Below are positions 43,010 to 51,962 of a DNA stretch of 53,743 bases, one piece after another. Origin of the DNA: Acidimicrobiales bacterium (GTDB lineage Bacteria; Actinomycetota; Acidimicrobiia; Acidimicrobiales; Iamiaceae); NCBI GenBank assembly GCA_025463365.1, contig JAOBWM010000165.1:1-53743 (forward strand). The letters run 5' to 3'. The position numbers were made by a program, and so were the translations under genes. The stretch's first letter is position 1. Every line of letters begins with the position of its first letter. The notes under the pieces are model-generated. The model worked only from the letters and a program-made list of their open reading frames with translations. It was not told where the DNA came from and made no database searches.

Positions 43010-44170
43010 ATGCCCGGCGACGACGGAGCCGACACCACGGCGACCGAGGCTCCCGTCATCCGCCCACCGGCACCTGCGAGCGCTGGTCGCCTCACCACGC
43101 TCGACGGGATGCGGGCCGTCTTCCTCGCCGTCGTGATGGCGCATCACATGGTCTGGGCCGCGCCGGGTTACGCGGAGGGCTGGGTGAAGGGCGCGTGGAC
43201 CGGGCTCGACGGGTTCTTCGTCCTCAGCGGGTTCCTGATCGGCGGGCTGCTGTTCAGCGAGCTCGCCCGCACGGGGCGCATCCGTTACGGCGTGTTCGTG
43301 CTGCGCCGGTTCCTTCGCCTGTACCCGGCCATGCTCGTGGCGATCGCGGTGATGGTCGCCGTCTCGATGGGCCTCGACCACGGCGTGTGGTCCCACCTGT
43401 GGCCCACCGTCCGCGCCGGCGCCCTCTACGTCATGAACTGGCCGTTCGGCCACAACCAGGCGGTGTCGATCGAGTACACGCACCTGTGGAGCCTGGCGGT
43501 CGAGTTCCAGTTCTACCTGTTGCTCCCGCTGCTCTTGTTGGTGCTCACCAAGCTGCGCACCCCGCCGTGGGCATGGGCGGCCGTCATCGGGGTGGTGATG
43601 GCGTGCGTCTGGTGGCGCCGGACCCAGGTGTGGACGGGGATCGGCTCGTTCCCGCTCGCCTACGTCTCGACCGACACCCGCGTCGACACCTTGCTGTGGG
43701 GCGTGCTGGTCGCCCTGGCGATCCGCCAGGGCTGGCTGGGCGAGCGCCACCGCCGGGGACTCCGGGTGCTGGCACCGACGGCGATCGCCTGGATGGTCTG
43801 GGTGGCGTGGCACGTCGATTCTCGTGACGCCTTCACCTACGACTGGGGCATGACCCTCAGCGGCCTGGCCCATGCGATCGTGCTGAGCTGGATCGTCCTC
43901 GACGGTCGCACGGTGGTGGCTCGCGTCCTCGGCAGCAAGCCCTTGGCCTGGCTCGGGGCCCGCTCGTACTCGATGTACCTGTACCACTACCCGCTGTTCT
44001 TCTTTGCGAGCCGGCACCTCACGTCGCTCACGTCTCGCGAGCGCATCGCCGCGGTGATCGTGATCGTGATCGTGCTCTCCGACCTGAGCTACCGCCTGGT
44101 CGAGCGGCCGGCGTTCAAGCTCAAGGACCGCGTCGGTCCCCGGCCCGCGCCGGTGGTCGCGCCCGCCTGA
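43010..44170 (+). CDS. OafA/YrhL-type acyltransferase 3
   Basis: This 386-residue membrane acyltransferase has about ten helices. It shows LTTLDGMRAVFLAVVMAHHM with the catalytic-type histidine, GLDGFFVLSGFLIGGLL, the arginine block VLRRFLRLYPAMLV, EYTHLWSLAVEFQFYLLLPL and SYSMYLYHYPLFFF, all hallmarks of Acyl_transf_3. These enzymes O-acylate sugars or lipids at the cell surface. It is divergent from the GT39-like gene and convergent with the second nuo operon 7 bases downstream, so it belongs functionally with the two glycosyltransferase-like neighbours. Confidence 0.92.
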   Translation: MPGDDGADTTATEAPVIRPPAPASAGRLTTLDGMRAVFLAVVMAHHMVWAAPGYAEGWVKGAWTGLDGFFVLSGFLIGGLLFSELARTGRIRYGVFVLRRFLRLYPAMLVAIAVMVAVSMGLDHGVWSHLWPTVRAGALYVMNWPFGHNQAVSIEYTHLWSLAVEFQFYLLLPLLLLVLTKLRTPPWAWAAVIGVVMACVWWRRTQVWTGIGSFPLAYVSTDTRVDTLLWGVLVALAIRQGWLGERHRRGLRVLAPTAIAWMVWVAWHVDSRDAFTYDWGMTLSGLAHAIVLSWIVLDGRTVVARVLGSKPLAWLGARSYSMYLYHYPLFFFASRHLTSLTSRERIAAVIVIVIVLSDLSYRLVERPAFKLKDRVGPRPAPVVAPA

Positions 44171-44177
44171 GGCGGGG

Positions 44178-45713
44178 TCAGGGCTGGGCGGTGGCGGGAG
44201 GTGCAGGCGCCGACGCCGCGCCGGGCGCATCGGTGGCGTGCACCGCGGTCTTGGCGGCGTCGGTCAGCGGGCCGGGCAGGAGGCCCAGGCCGATCGTGGC
44301 CAGCACCGAGAGGCCGATTGCGACTCGGGCGCCGGCAGGGACCTTGAGGCGGGGGGTGCCCTCGGCCGCGTCGTCGGTGTACATGGCCAGCACGATGCGC
44401 AGGTAGACGTACGCCGAGATGACCGACGAGAGCATCGCCACCAGGGCGAGCCAGTACGAGTGGGCGCCCACCGCGGCACCGATCACGTAGAACTTGGCGA
44501 TGAAGCCCGAGGTGAACGGCACGCCGGCCTGGGCCAGCAGGAACACGAGGAACGCGAACGCGAGCAGCGGTGCGCGCTTGGCCAGGCCCTTGTAGTCGTC
44601 GAGCTGATGGGCGTTGTCGCCGGTGCGGCCCACGATGGTCGCGACACCGAAGCTGCCGGCCACGGTGAAGCTGTAGGTGGCGAGGTAGAAGAGCGCAGCC
44701 TGGGTGCCGCGGATCGTGCCCGACTGGATGCCGATCAGGATGAACCCGGCGTGGTTGATCGACGAGTAGGCGAGCATCCGCTTGACGTTCGTCTGGCTCA
44801 CGGCCACCACGGCACCGACCAGCAAGGTGGCCACCGCGACGAGGTACACCAGCGGCTGCCAGTCGACCCGGTAGGCCGAGAAGGCGTAGACGAACACCCG
44901 GATGAGCCCGGCGAACCCGGCGGTCTTGACGCCCGATGCCATGTACGCCACCACGGGGCTGGGCGAGCCGTCGTACACGTCGGGGGTCCATGCGTGGAAC
45001 GGCACCGCCGCGACCTTGAACCCGAGGCCGACGAGCAGGAAGGCCAGCCCGGCCACCAGCATCACGTCGTTGGTGAGGACGTTGGCGGCGAGGAAGGTGC
45101 TGATCTCGCTGAGGTTCGTGCTGCCGGTGGCGCCGTAGACGAGGGCGATGCCATAGAGGAAGAACGCCGAGGAGAAGGCGCCGAGGACGAAGTACTTGAG
45201 TGCCGCTTCGCCCGAGCGGGCCCGGCGCACGTGGATGCCGGCCAGCACGTAGACGGCGATCGACAAGATCTCGAGGCCGAGGAACAACACGAGCAGGTCG
45301 TTGGCGCCGGCCATCATCAGGCCGCCCGAAGCCGACAGGAGCAGGAGGATGTAGGGCTCGGGGCCTTCGAGGCGCTCCCGCTTCAGGTAGCCCGAGGCCA
45401 GCAGCGAGCTCAAGATGACGCCGCCCGCGATCACGATGCCCAGGAAGATGCTGAGCCCGTCGACCTTCACCGCGTTGGCCACCGCGGAGATCGGGCCGTC
45501 GTCGCGCACGCGGAACCACAGCGGGATCGAGGTCCCGATCGAAGCGAGCGCGGTGACGATCGCGAACGCCGAGTGCCACGGGACCTTGCTGTGGCGGGGC
45601 AGCAACGCGCCGATCACCATCAGCAGGACCGCGCCCCCGAGCAGGACGAGCACGGGGAGCAGCGCCGAGTACTCGACGTTGGGGGTGGCGAGCTGCTGCA
45701 CCTCGGCGAGCAT
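44178..45713 (-). CDS. nuoN: NADH-quinone oxidoreductase subunit N, second complex I
   Basis: The 511-residue subunit shows LGLEILSIAVYVLAGIHVRR, the lysine in LVGLGFKVAAVPFHAWTPD and MLAYSSINHAGFILIG. The C-terminus ends in an Ala/Pro-rich tail. The ATG at 45713 shares one base with the nuoM stop (TGATG); a GTG immediately upstream at 45716 is also possible. It closes the second operon and is convergent with the acyltransferase. Confidence 0.95.
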   Translation of the reverse strand: MLAEVQQLATPNVEYSALLPVLVLLGGAVLLMVIGALLPRHSKVPWHSAFAIVTALASIGTSIPLWFRVRDDGPISAVANAVKVDGLSIFLGIVIAGGVILSSLLASGYLKRERLEGPEPYILLLLSASGGLMMAGANDLLVLFLGLEILSIAVYVLAGIHVRRARSGEAALKYFVLGAFSSAFFLYGIALVYGATGSTNLSEISTFLAANVLTNDVMLVAGLAFLLVGLGFKVAAVPFHAWTPDVYDGSPSPVVAYMASGVKTAGFAGLIRVFVYAFSAYRVDWQPLVYLVAVATLLVGAVVAVSQTNVKRMLAYSSINHAGFILIGIQSGTIRGTQAALFYLATYSFTVAGSFGVATIVGRTGDNAHQLDDYKGLAKRAPLLAFAFLVFLLAQAGVPFTSGFIAKFYVIGAAVGAHSYWLALVAMLSSVISAYVYLRIVLAMYTDDAAEGTPRLKVPAGARVAIGLSVLATIGLGLLPGPLTDAAKTAVHATDAPGAASAPAPPATAQP

Positions 45714-47275
45714 CACTTGCCCCGCTCGGCGTCGTGGGCGACCCTCGGCTCACGGTGGTCGGAGTTGCTCTCGACGTGGTGCACCAGGCGGGTCACGGCC
45801 GGTTCGATGCGGTCGAGCACGGGCTTGGGGTAGACGCCCATGAACACGATCAATCCGATCAACGGGGCCATCACCAGGCCCTCGGTGAGCTTCAGCTCCC
45901 GGAACGTGGCGTTGTCGGCATCGGGCTCGCCGTGGAAGACCCGCTGGTAGGCCCAGAGGAGGTAGAGGGCGGCGAGGATCACACCCGTGACCGCGACGAC
46001 GGCCCACCAGCGTTGCGTGAGGAACGAGCCCACGAGGATGAGGAACTCACCCACGAACCCGTTGAGGCCAGGCAGCCCGATCGACGAGAGCATCACCACG
46101 GTGAACACGGCCGCGAAGATCGGCGCCGGCTTCTGGAGCCCCTTGAGCTTGGCGATCTCACGGGTGTGGCGGCGGTCGTAGATCATGCCGACGAGGAGGA
46201 ACAGGGCCCCGGTCGACACGCCGTGGTTCACCATCTGGAGCACCGAGCCCTCGAGCCCCTGCTGGGTGATGGCGAACGTGCCCAACACGATGAACCCGAG
46301 GTGGGCGACCGAGGAGTAGGCCACCAGGCGCTTGAGGTCCTTCTGCATCGTGGCGCAGATCGCGCCGTAGACGATGCCGATCACACCGAGGGTCACCATG
46401 CCGGGAGCAGCCCACGCCGATGCCTCGGGGAACAGGTACAGCCCGTAGCGGAGGAAGCCGTAGGTGCCGAGCTTGAGCATCACGCCGGCGAGGATCACCG
46501 AACCGGCGGTGGGGGCTTGCGTGTGGGCGTCGGGGAGCCACGTGTGCAACGGGAAGATCGGGACCTTGACCGCGAAGGCGATGGCGAACGAGACGAAGAT
46601 CCACCGCTCGGTGGTCTTGGCCAGCACGCCCTGGTGCTCGGCGAGCACGCGCAGGTCGAAGGTGACCGGGCCGCCCTTGGCGTGGAGGTACGCCAGGCTC
46701 ACCGCGCCGACGAGCATGAACGCTGATCCGAACATCGTGTACAGGAAGAACTTGGTGGCCGCGTACTTCCGCTCGTCGTAGCCCCACCCGCTGATGAGGA
46801 AGTACATCGGGACGAGGACGATCTCGAAGAAGACGAAGAACAAGAAGACGTCGAGGGCGAGGAAGGCACCGAGGCACCCGGCCTCCAGCAACAGGAGCCA
46901 GGCGTAGAACGACTTCTCGTCGTGGTGGGGCGGGGCCCCGAGCATGGCGATCGGGAACAAGATCCCGGTGAGCACGACGAGCCACAGCGAGATGCCGTCG
47001 ATGCCGAGGCTCCACGAGATCTCCGGATCCTTGATCCACCGGACGTGGTCGAGCATCTGGAAGGCGGCGCCGTGGGTCTTGAAGAGCGCCAGCACCCCGA
47101 TGGTGAGCGCACCGGTGAACACCGCGAACAGCACGGCGGCCTGCTTGGCGACCTCGGGGCGGCGCTTGGAGATCAGCGCCACGACGATGGCACCGATCGC
47201 CGGCGTGAGGACCACGGCGGACAGGATCGGGAACGACGGCGAGGCGGCGCCTTCGGCGGCGAGCAGCGCGGACAT
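45713..47275 (-). CDS. nuoM: NADH-quinone oxidoreductase subunit M, second complex I
   Basis: The 520-residue antiporter-like subunit has LFFVFFEIVLVPMYFLISGW, VKVPIFPLHTWLPDAHTQAP and LVAYSSVAHLGFIVLGTFAI. It is proton-translocating in the membrane arm. The ATG at 47275 shares a base with the nuoL stop (TGATG), and the upstream TTG at 47278 is less likely. The C-terminal 20 residues are charged. Confidence 0.96.
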   Translation of the reverse strand: MSALLAAEGAASPSFPILSAVVLTPAIGAIVVALISKRRPEVAKQAAVLFAVFTGALTIGVLALFKTHGAAFQMLDHVRWIKDPEISWSLGIDGISLWLVVLTGILFPIAMLGAPPHHDEKSFYAWLLLLEAGCLGAFLALDVFLFFVFFEIVLVPMYFLISGWGYDERKYAATKFFLYTMFGSAFMLVGAVSLAYLHAKGGPVTFDLRVLAEHQGVLAKTTERWIFVSFAIAFAVKVPIFPLHTWLPDAHTQAPTAGSVILAGVMLKLGTYGFLRYGLYLFPEASAWAAPGMVTLGVIGIVYGAICATMQKDLKRLVAYSSVAHLGFIVLGTFAITQQGLEGSVLQMVNHGVSTGALFLLVGMIYDRRHTREIAKLKGLQKPAPIFAAVFTVVMLSSIGLPGLNGFVGEFLILVGSFLTQRWWAVVAVTGVILAALYLLWAYQRVFHGEPDADNATFRELKLTEGLVMAPLIGLIVFMGVYPKPVLDRIEPAVTRLVHHVESNSDHREPRVAHDAERGK

Positions 47276-49236
47276 CAAGAGACCGCCTTGGAGAGGACGA
47301 ACGCCGCGATCACGACGGCGCCGAGGGCGACGCCGACGGCGTAGTTGCGGACGTACCCGGTCTGCACCAGGCGGACCTTGCCGGAGGTCTCCCGGACCCC
47401 GGTGGCCACGTTGCGGACGGCGCCGTCGATGACCGTTCGATCGAACCAGGCGATGGCGTCGAACGCCTTGCGGCCCGGTCCACCCATGAAGGCGGAGATC
47501 GAGCTGTCGTAGTACCAGCCCCGAGCCAGCACCGGCTGCTCCACCTTCTCGGCCACGTCTCGACGGTCCCTGAGGTAGATGGACGCGGCGATGGCGATGC
47601 CGACGAGAGCTCCCACGGTGGCGAGGATGGCGAGACCGACCGTCATGCCCGAGCCGACCGTCTCGCGGTGCTCGCCGAGGTGGACGACCGGCTCGAGCCA
47701 GCTGTCGAGGAACTTCAGCCGGGCGAGGAACGGCAGGTTCAGCGCGCCGCCGACGAGGGCGAGGCCCGACAGGAGCACCAGCGGAAGCGTCATGAGCCAG
47801 GGCGACTCGTGCGGGTGGACCTCGCGGTGACCGTGGCCGTGGCCGCCTTCGTCGGCGTCCGCCGCCACCTCAGCCGCGGACTGCTCGGCCTCGCTCGTGG
47901 CGTCGGTGCTCCAGCGGGGCTTCCCGAAGAAGACGAGGAACACCTGGCGGCTCATGTAGAACGCGGTCAGCAGGGCGGTGACCAGTCCGACGAACCAAAG
48001 CACCGGGCTCTTGTCGTAGGCGAACAGCAGGATCTCGTCCTTGGACCAGAAGCCGGCGAAGGGTGGGACGCCGGCGATGGCGAGCCACCCGATGATGAAC
48101 GTGACGGCGGTGATCGGCATGAGCTTGCGGAGCGCGCCCATGCGCCGCATGTCCTGCTCGTCGCCCATGCCGTGGATGACCGAGCCGGAGCCGAGGAAGA
48201 GGAGGGCCTTGAAGAAGGCGTGGGTGACCATGTGGAAGATGGCGGCCACGTAGGCGCCGGACCCGACGGCCAGGAACATGTAGCCGAGCTGGCTGATCGT
48301 GGAGTACGCCAGCACCTTCTTGATGTCGTTCTGGGCCACGGCGATGGTGGCTGCGAACAGTGCGGTGGCGGCGCCGATGATGGCGATGAGCCACGGGATC
48401 CAGCTCGCCGACACGGCGATCACGGGGTTCATGCGGGTGAGCAGGTACACGCCGGCGGTGACCATCGTGGCGGCGTGGATCAGCGCCGAGACCGGGGTGG
48501 GGCCGGCCATGGCATCGGGCAGCCACACGAACAGCGGCAGCTGGGCGGACTTGCCGCAGGCGCCGAGGAACAACATGGCCGCGATCACCGTGGCCGTGCT
48601 GGTGGCCAGGTGTGGCGACCCGGAGACGATCCCCGTGTAGCTGACGGTTCCCAGAGCCTGGAAGGTGAAGAAGATCGCCACCATGAAGCCGAAGTCACCG
48701 ATGCGGTTGGTGACGAACGCCTTCTTGCCGGCCGACGCGTTGGCGTCGATCTCGTGCCAGAACGAGATCAGGAAGTACGAGCAGGCACCGACCCCTTCCC
48801 AGCCGAGGAAGGTGATGAGCAAGTTGTCGCCCAGCACCAACATGAGCATCGAGAAGACGAACAGGTTCAGGTAGACGAAGAACTTCGAGAACCGTGGGTC
48901 GCCGTGCATGTAGCCGATCGCGTACAGGTGGATCAGCGCGGCGATGCCGGTCACGAACAGGCACATGGTGATCGAGAGCGGGTCGGCCAGGAACCCGACG
49001 TCGACGTGCAGCCCGCCCACGGGGATCCAGTCGAACAGCGACTGGGTGAGCTGGCGGTGCTCCTCGCCCTTGCCGTGCAGCGTGACGAAGACGCCCACGG
49101 TGGCCAGGAACGAACCACCGACGGCAGCGGTGGCGAGCCACCCGGCCAACGGCTCACCGAGCCGCTTGCCGAAGAAGAGCAGGAACGCGAAGCCGGCAAG
49201 GGGCAACGCCGGGATGAGCCAGATCAGGTGTTCCAC
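47275..49236 (-). CDS. nuoL: NADH-quinone oxidoreductase subunit L, second complex I
   Basis: The 653-residue subunit shows FLGWEGVGACSYFLISFWHE, LPDAMAGPTPVSALIHAATM, VLAYSTISQLGYMFLAVGSG and LFLGSGSVIHGMGDEQDMRR, with the long lateral helix at its C-terminus. A histidine-rich cytoplasmic or periplasmic loop (GGHGHGHREVHPHE) lies near residues 460-475. The GTG at 49236, after a GGGACGG sequence, is chosen; this gives a normal first helix. Confidence 0.95.
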   Translation of the reverse strand: MEHLIWLIPALPLAGFAFLLFFGKRLGEPLAGWLATAAVGGSFLATVGVFVTLHGKGEEHRQLTQSLFDWIPVGGLHVDVGFLADPLSITMCLFVTGIAALIHLYAIGYMHGDPRFSKFFVYLNLFVFSMLMLVLGDNLLITFLGWEGVGACSYFLISFWHEIDANASAGKKAFVTNRIGDFGFMVAIFFTFQALGTVSYTGIVSGSPHLATSTATVIAAMLFLGACGKSAQLPLFVWLPDAMAGPTPVSALIHAATMVTAGVYLLTRMNPVIAVSASWIPWLIAIIGAATALFAATIAVAQNDIKKVLAYSTISQLGYMFLAVGSGAYVAAIFHMVTHAFFKALLFLGSGSVIHGMGDEQDMRRMGALRKLMPITAVTFIIGWLAIAGVPPFAGFWSKDEILLFAYDKSPVLWFVGLVTALLTAFYMSRQVFLVFFGKPRWSTDATSEAEQSAAEVAADADEGGHGHGHREVHPHESPWLMTLPLVLLSGLALVGGALNLPFLARLKFLDSWLEPVVHLGEHRETVGSGMTVGLAILATVGALVGIAIAASIYLRDRRDVAEKVEQPVLARGWYYDSSISAFMGGPGRKAFDAIAWFDRTVIDGAVRNVATGVRETSGKVRLVQTGYVRNYAVGVALGAVVIAAFVLSKAVS

Positions 49237-49247
49237 GTTCCCGTCCC

Positions 49248-49562
49248 TCAGCCCTTGAGCAGACTGATGTCGTCGGCGGTCGCGCCTTGGCGGCGGCGGA
49301 AGATGGCCACGATGATCCCGAGGCCGACCACGACCTCGGCGGCCGCCACCACCAACACGAAGAAGACGGCGACCTGCCCACCCACGTCGTCGAGCTCGCG
49401 GGCGAGGGTGACGAAGGTGAGGTTCACGGCGTTGAGCATCAGCTCCACGCACATGAACATCACGAGGGGGTTGCGGCGGATCAGCAGGCCGACGGCACCG
49501 GCGGCGAAGAGGATGGCCCCGAGCGCCAGGTAGGGCGTCGGTCCGAGTTCGGCGAGGATCAC
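49248..49562 (-). CDS. nuoK: NADH-quinone oxidoreductase subunit K, second complex I
   Basis: The 104-residue subunit has the two conserved membrane glutamates in [17 protein letters not shown] and [19 protein letters not shown]. The GTG at 49562 overlaps the nuoJ stop as GTGA, which fixes the start. Confidence 0.95.
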   Translation of the reverse strand: MILAELGPTPYLALGAILFAAGAVGLLIRRNPLVMFMCVELMLNAVNLTFVTLARELDDVGGQVAVFFVLVVAAAEVVVGLGIIVAIFRRRQGATADDISLLKG

Positions 49563-50146
49563 GAGGCCGGCTCCTCTGCTGCGACGGCGAGGTCGGGGAG
49601 GTCGTCGTGGGGCAGGTCGTGATCGACCAGCGCGTCCTTGCGGTGGCGGGCGAGCGACACGGCGCCGACGACGGCGATGATCAGCAGGACCGACGTGATC
49701 TCGAAGGCCCACAGGTACCTGGTGAAGAGCAGGCGTCCGAGCTCCTCGACGTTGGGCACCCCGGGCGTGTCGCGGGCGGCGGTGGCGTGCTGGCCGGTGA
49801 CCTTGCCCTTGATGGCGACCACGAACAGCAGCACGCCGGCGACGGTGAGGCCCGAGATGGCCGCGAGGACGCGCTGGCCCTTGAGCGGCTCGACGGTGAT
49901 GTCGTCGGTGGAGTCGACGCCCAGCAGCATGATCACGAACAGGAACAGCACGACGATGGCGCCGGCGTAGACGATCACCTGCACCGCGGCCAGGAACTCG
50001 GCATCTTGGGCGACGAACAGCACGGCGACGCCGAAGAGGGTGCCCACCAGGCTGAGCGCCGAGTGCACGGGGCTCTCGGACAGGATCACCCCGGCCGCAC
50101 CGAGCAGGCAGATCACCGCCCCGACGTAGAAGACCACGGCTTCCAT
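49559..50146 (-). CDS. nuoJ: NADH-quinone oxidoreductase subunit J, second complex I
   Basis: The 195-residue five-helix subunit contains [40 protein letters not shown] and a hydrophilic C-terminal tail of about 25 residues. The ATG at 50146 shares one base with the nuoI stop. Confidence 0.95.
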   Translation of the reverse strand: MEAVVFYVGAVICLLGAAGVILSESPVHSALSLVGTLFGVAVLFVAQDAEFLAAVQVIVYAGAIVVLFLFVIMLLGVDSTDDITVEPLKGQRVLAAISGLTVAGVLLFVVAIKGKVTGQHATAARDTPGVPNVEELGRLLFTRYLWAFEITSVLLIIAVVGAVSLARHRKDALVDHDLPHDDLPDLAVAAEEPAS

Positions 50147-50769
50147 CAGTCGCCGTCCTCGGTGGCAGCGGACTGGCCCACCTCGGGATCCTTCACGCCG
50201 AAGCCGAGCTCTCCGCTCCAGCCGACCTTGCCGATGTAGTCGGCGTCGCCACTGGGCGCGGTGGCGCGGACCCAGGCCGACGAGTTGCGGGCGACCTCGG
50301 CGAGATCACCCCAGTCCTCCCACGGGAGCTGCTGCGGGAGCCCGTCGTCGTCCACCAGGAGCTCGGCCTTGGTGTAGATGGCGTCGTCCCGGTTGGTGAA
50401 GGAGAACTCGAACAGCTTGCTCTCGGTGATCGCCTCGGTCGGGCAGGCCTCGACGCAGAGATCGCAGTGGATGCATCGCAAGTAGTTGATCTCGTACACG
50501 AAGCCGAAGCGTTCGCCCGGCGAGACCGGATCGGTGGGGTCGTTGTCGGCACCGCGCACGTAGATGCAGCGGGCCGGGCAGACCCCGGCGCACAGCTCGC
50601 AGCCGATGCACTTCTCCATGCCGTCCTCGTAGCGGTTGAGGACGTGGCGGCCGTGCAGGCGCACCGGCTTGTCGCGCTTGCCGCCCTCGCCCTTGGCGTA
50701 CTCCCGCGTGACGCGCTGCTTCTTGCCGCGCTGGCGGAACGTGACGGCGAAACCTCCGAGGTAGCCCAT
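50146..50769 (-). CDS. nuoI: NADH-quinone oxidoreductase subunit I, second complex I
   Basis: The 207-residue subunit carries two 4Fe-4S motifs, [15 protein letters not shown] and [15 protein letters not shown], for clusters N6a and N6b. The preceding [18 protein letters not shown] is typical of actinobacterial NuoI. It has an acidic C-terminal extension of about 60 residues after the second motif. The ATG at 50769 shares one base with the nuoH stop. Confidence 0.96.
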   Translation of the reverse strand: MGYLGGFAVTFRQRGKKQRVTREYAKGEGGKRDKPVRLHGRHVLNRYEDGMEKCIGCELCAGVCPARCIYVRGADNDPTDPVSPGERFGFVYEINYLRCIHCDLCVEACPTEAITESKLFEFSFTNRDDAIYTKAELLVDDDGLPQQLPWEDWGDLAEVARNSSAWVRATAPSGDADYIGKVGWSGELGFGVKDPEVGQSAATEDGD

Positions 50770-51962
50770 CAGTCGATCGCTCCTTCGAGGGCCCGGTTGC
50801 GGTGGGCGGCCTTCTGGGCCAGCGAGAGCAGGCCGTAGCAGGCCGCCGCGATCACCGCCGAGATGCCGATGGTGGCGAACCACGGCCAGTTGCGGTCGCT
50901 CCCGATCCGCATGGCGATCAGCAGCAGCAGCCAGCCGAGCGCCGAGGGGATGAGGATCTTCCAGCCGAGGTCCATGAGCTGGTCGTAGCGGACGCGCGGC
51001 ACGGCGGCGCGGGTCCAGACGAAGGCGTACAGCACGGCGACGAGCTTCAACAGGAACCAGGCGAACCCCCAGATCCACCCGGGCCCGATGGGCACCGGGC
51101 CGTTGGGGCCGCCGAGGAAGAGGGTGACGATGATGGCGCCCATCGTCACGCAGTTGAGGAACTCAGCCAGGTAGAAGATGGCGAACCGGAAGCCGGAGTA
51201 CTCGGTCTGGAAGCTGCCCACCAGTTCCTGCTCGGCCTCGACCAGGTCGAACGGCGGCCGGTTGAGCTCGGCGGTGGCGGCCAGCGAGAAGATGACGAAC
51301 GGCACGAGGCCCGTGATCCACAGGTTCCAGTGCCAGGTGTGCTGGGCGGCCACGATGCCGTGGGTGGTCAGGCCGCCGCTGGCGAGCACGACCGTGAGCA
51401 CGGACAGGCCGAGCGCCGCCTCGTAGGAGACCATCTGCGCGCTGGCGCGCACCGACCCGAGCAGCGGGTACTTCGAGCCCGACGACCAGCCGGCGAGCAT
51501 CACGCCGTACACGGCGATCGACGACATGGCGAGGATCACCAACACACCGGCGCCCGGGTCGGCGAGCTGGAGGAACGTGTGGTGGCCGAAGATCTTGACC
51601 GCGCCCCCGTGCCCCTTGCTGAAGTCGCCGCCGAGTGGGATCAGGCCGAAGGTGATGAACGCCGGGACCATCGTGAGGATCGGCGCGATCCGGAACACGA
51701 GCCGGTCGGATCGCTCCGGGATGAGGTCCTCCTTGAGGAGCACCTTGAGCCCGTCGGCCAGGGTCTGCAGGATGCCGAACGGTCCGGCCCGGTTGGGCCC
51801 GATGCGGTTCTGGAGGTCGGAGATGATCTTGCGCTCGAACCAGATCATCAACATCGTGGCGATCAGGGTGATGCCGAGGGTGATGAGGGCCTTCACCACG
51901 ACGATGAGGACGACGACCAGGCCGACGTGGCCGGCGAGGAGCGGGTCGTTGGCGAGGATCAC
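50769..51962 (-). CDS. nuoH: NADH-quinone oxidoreductase subunit H, second complex I
   Basis: The 397-residue quinone-chamber subunit has LQNRIGPNRAGPFGILQTLA with the canonical arginine pattern, LLKEDLIPERSDRLVFRIAP, and NRPPFDLVEAEQELVGSFQT with the conserved acidic residues. The GTG at 51962 overlaps the nuoG stop as GTGA. Compared with the first-operon NuoH (344 residues), it has a longer C-terminus and the intact NRIGPNR motif. Confidence 0.96.
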   Translation of the reverse strand: MILANDPLLAGHVGLVVVLIVVVKALITLGITLIATMLMIWFERKIISDLQNRIGPNRAGPFGILQTLADGLKVLLKEDLIPERSDRLVFRIAPILTMVPAFITFGLIPLGGDFSKGHGGAVKIFGHHTFLQLADPGAGVLVILAMSSIAVYGVMLAGWSSGSKYPLLGSVRASAQMVSYEAALGLSVLTVVLASGGLTTHGIVAAQHTWHWNLWITGLVPFVIFSLAATAELNRPPFDLVEAEQELVGSFQTEYSGFRFAIFYLAEFLNCVTMGAIIVTLFLGGPNGPVPIGPGWIWGFAWFLLKLVAVLYAFVWTRAAVPRVRYDQLMDLGWKILIPSALGWLLLLIAMRIGSDRNWPWFATIGISAVIAAACYGLLSLAQKAAHRNRALEGAID

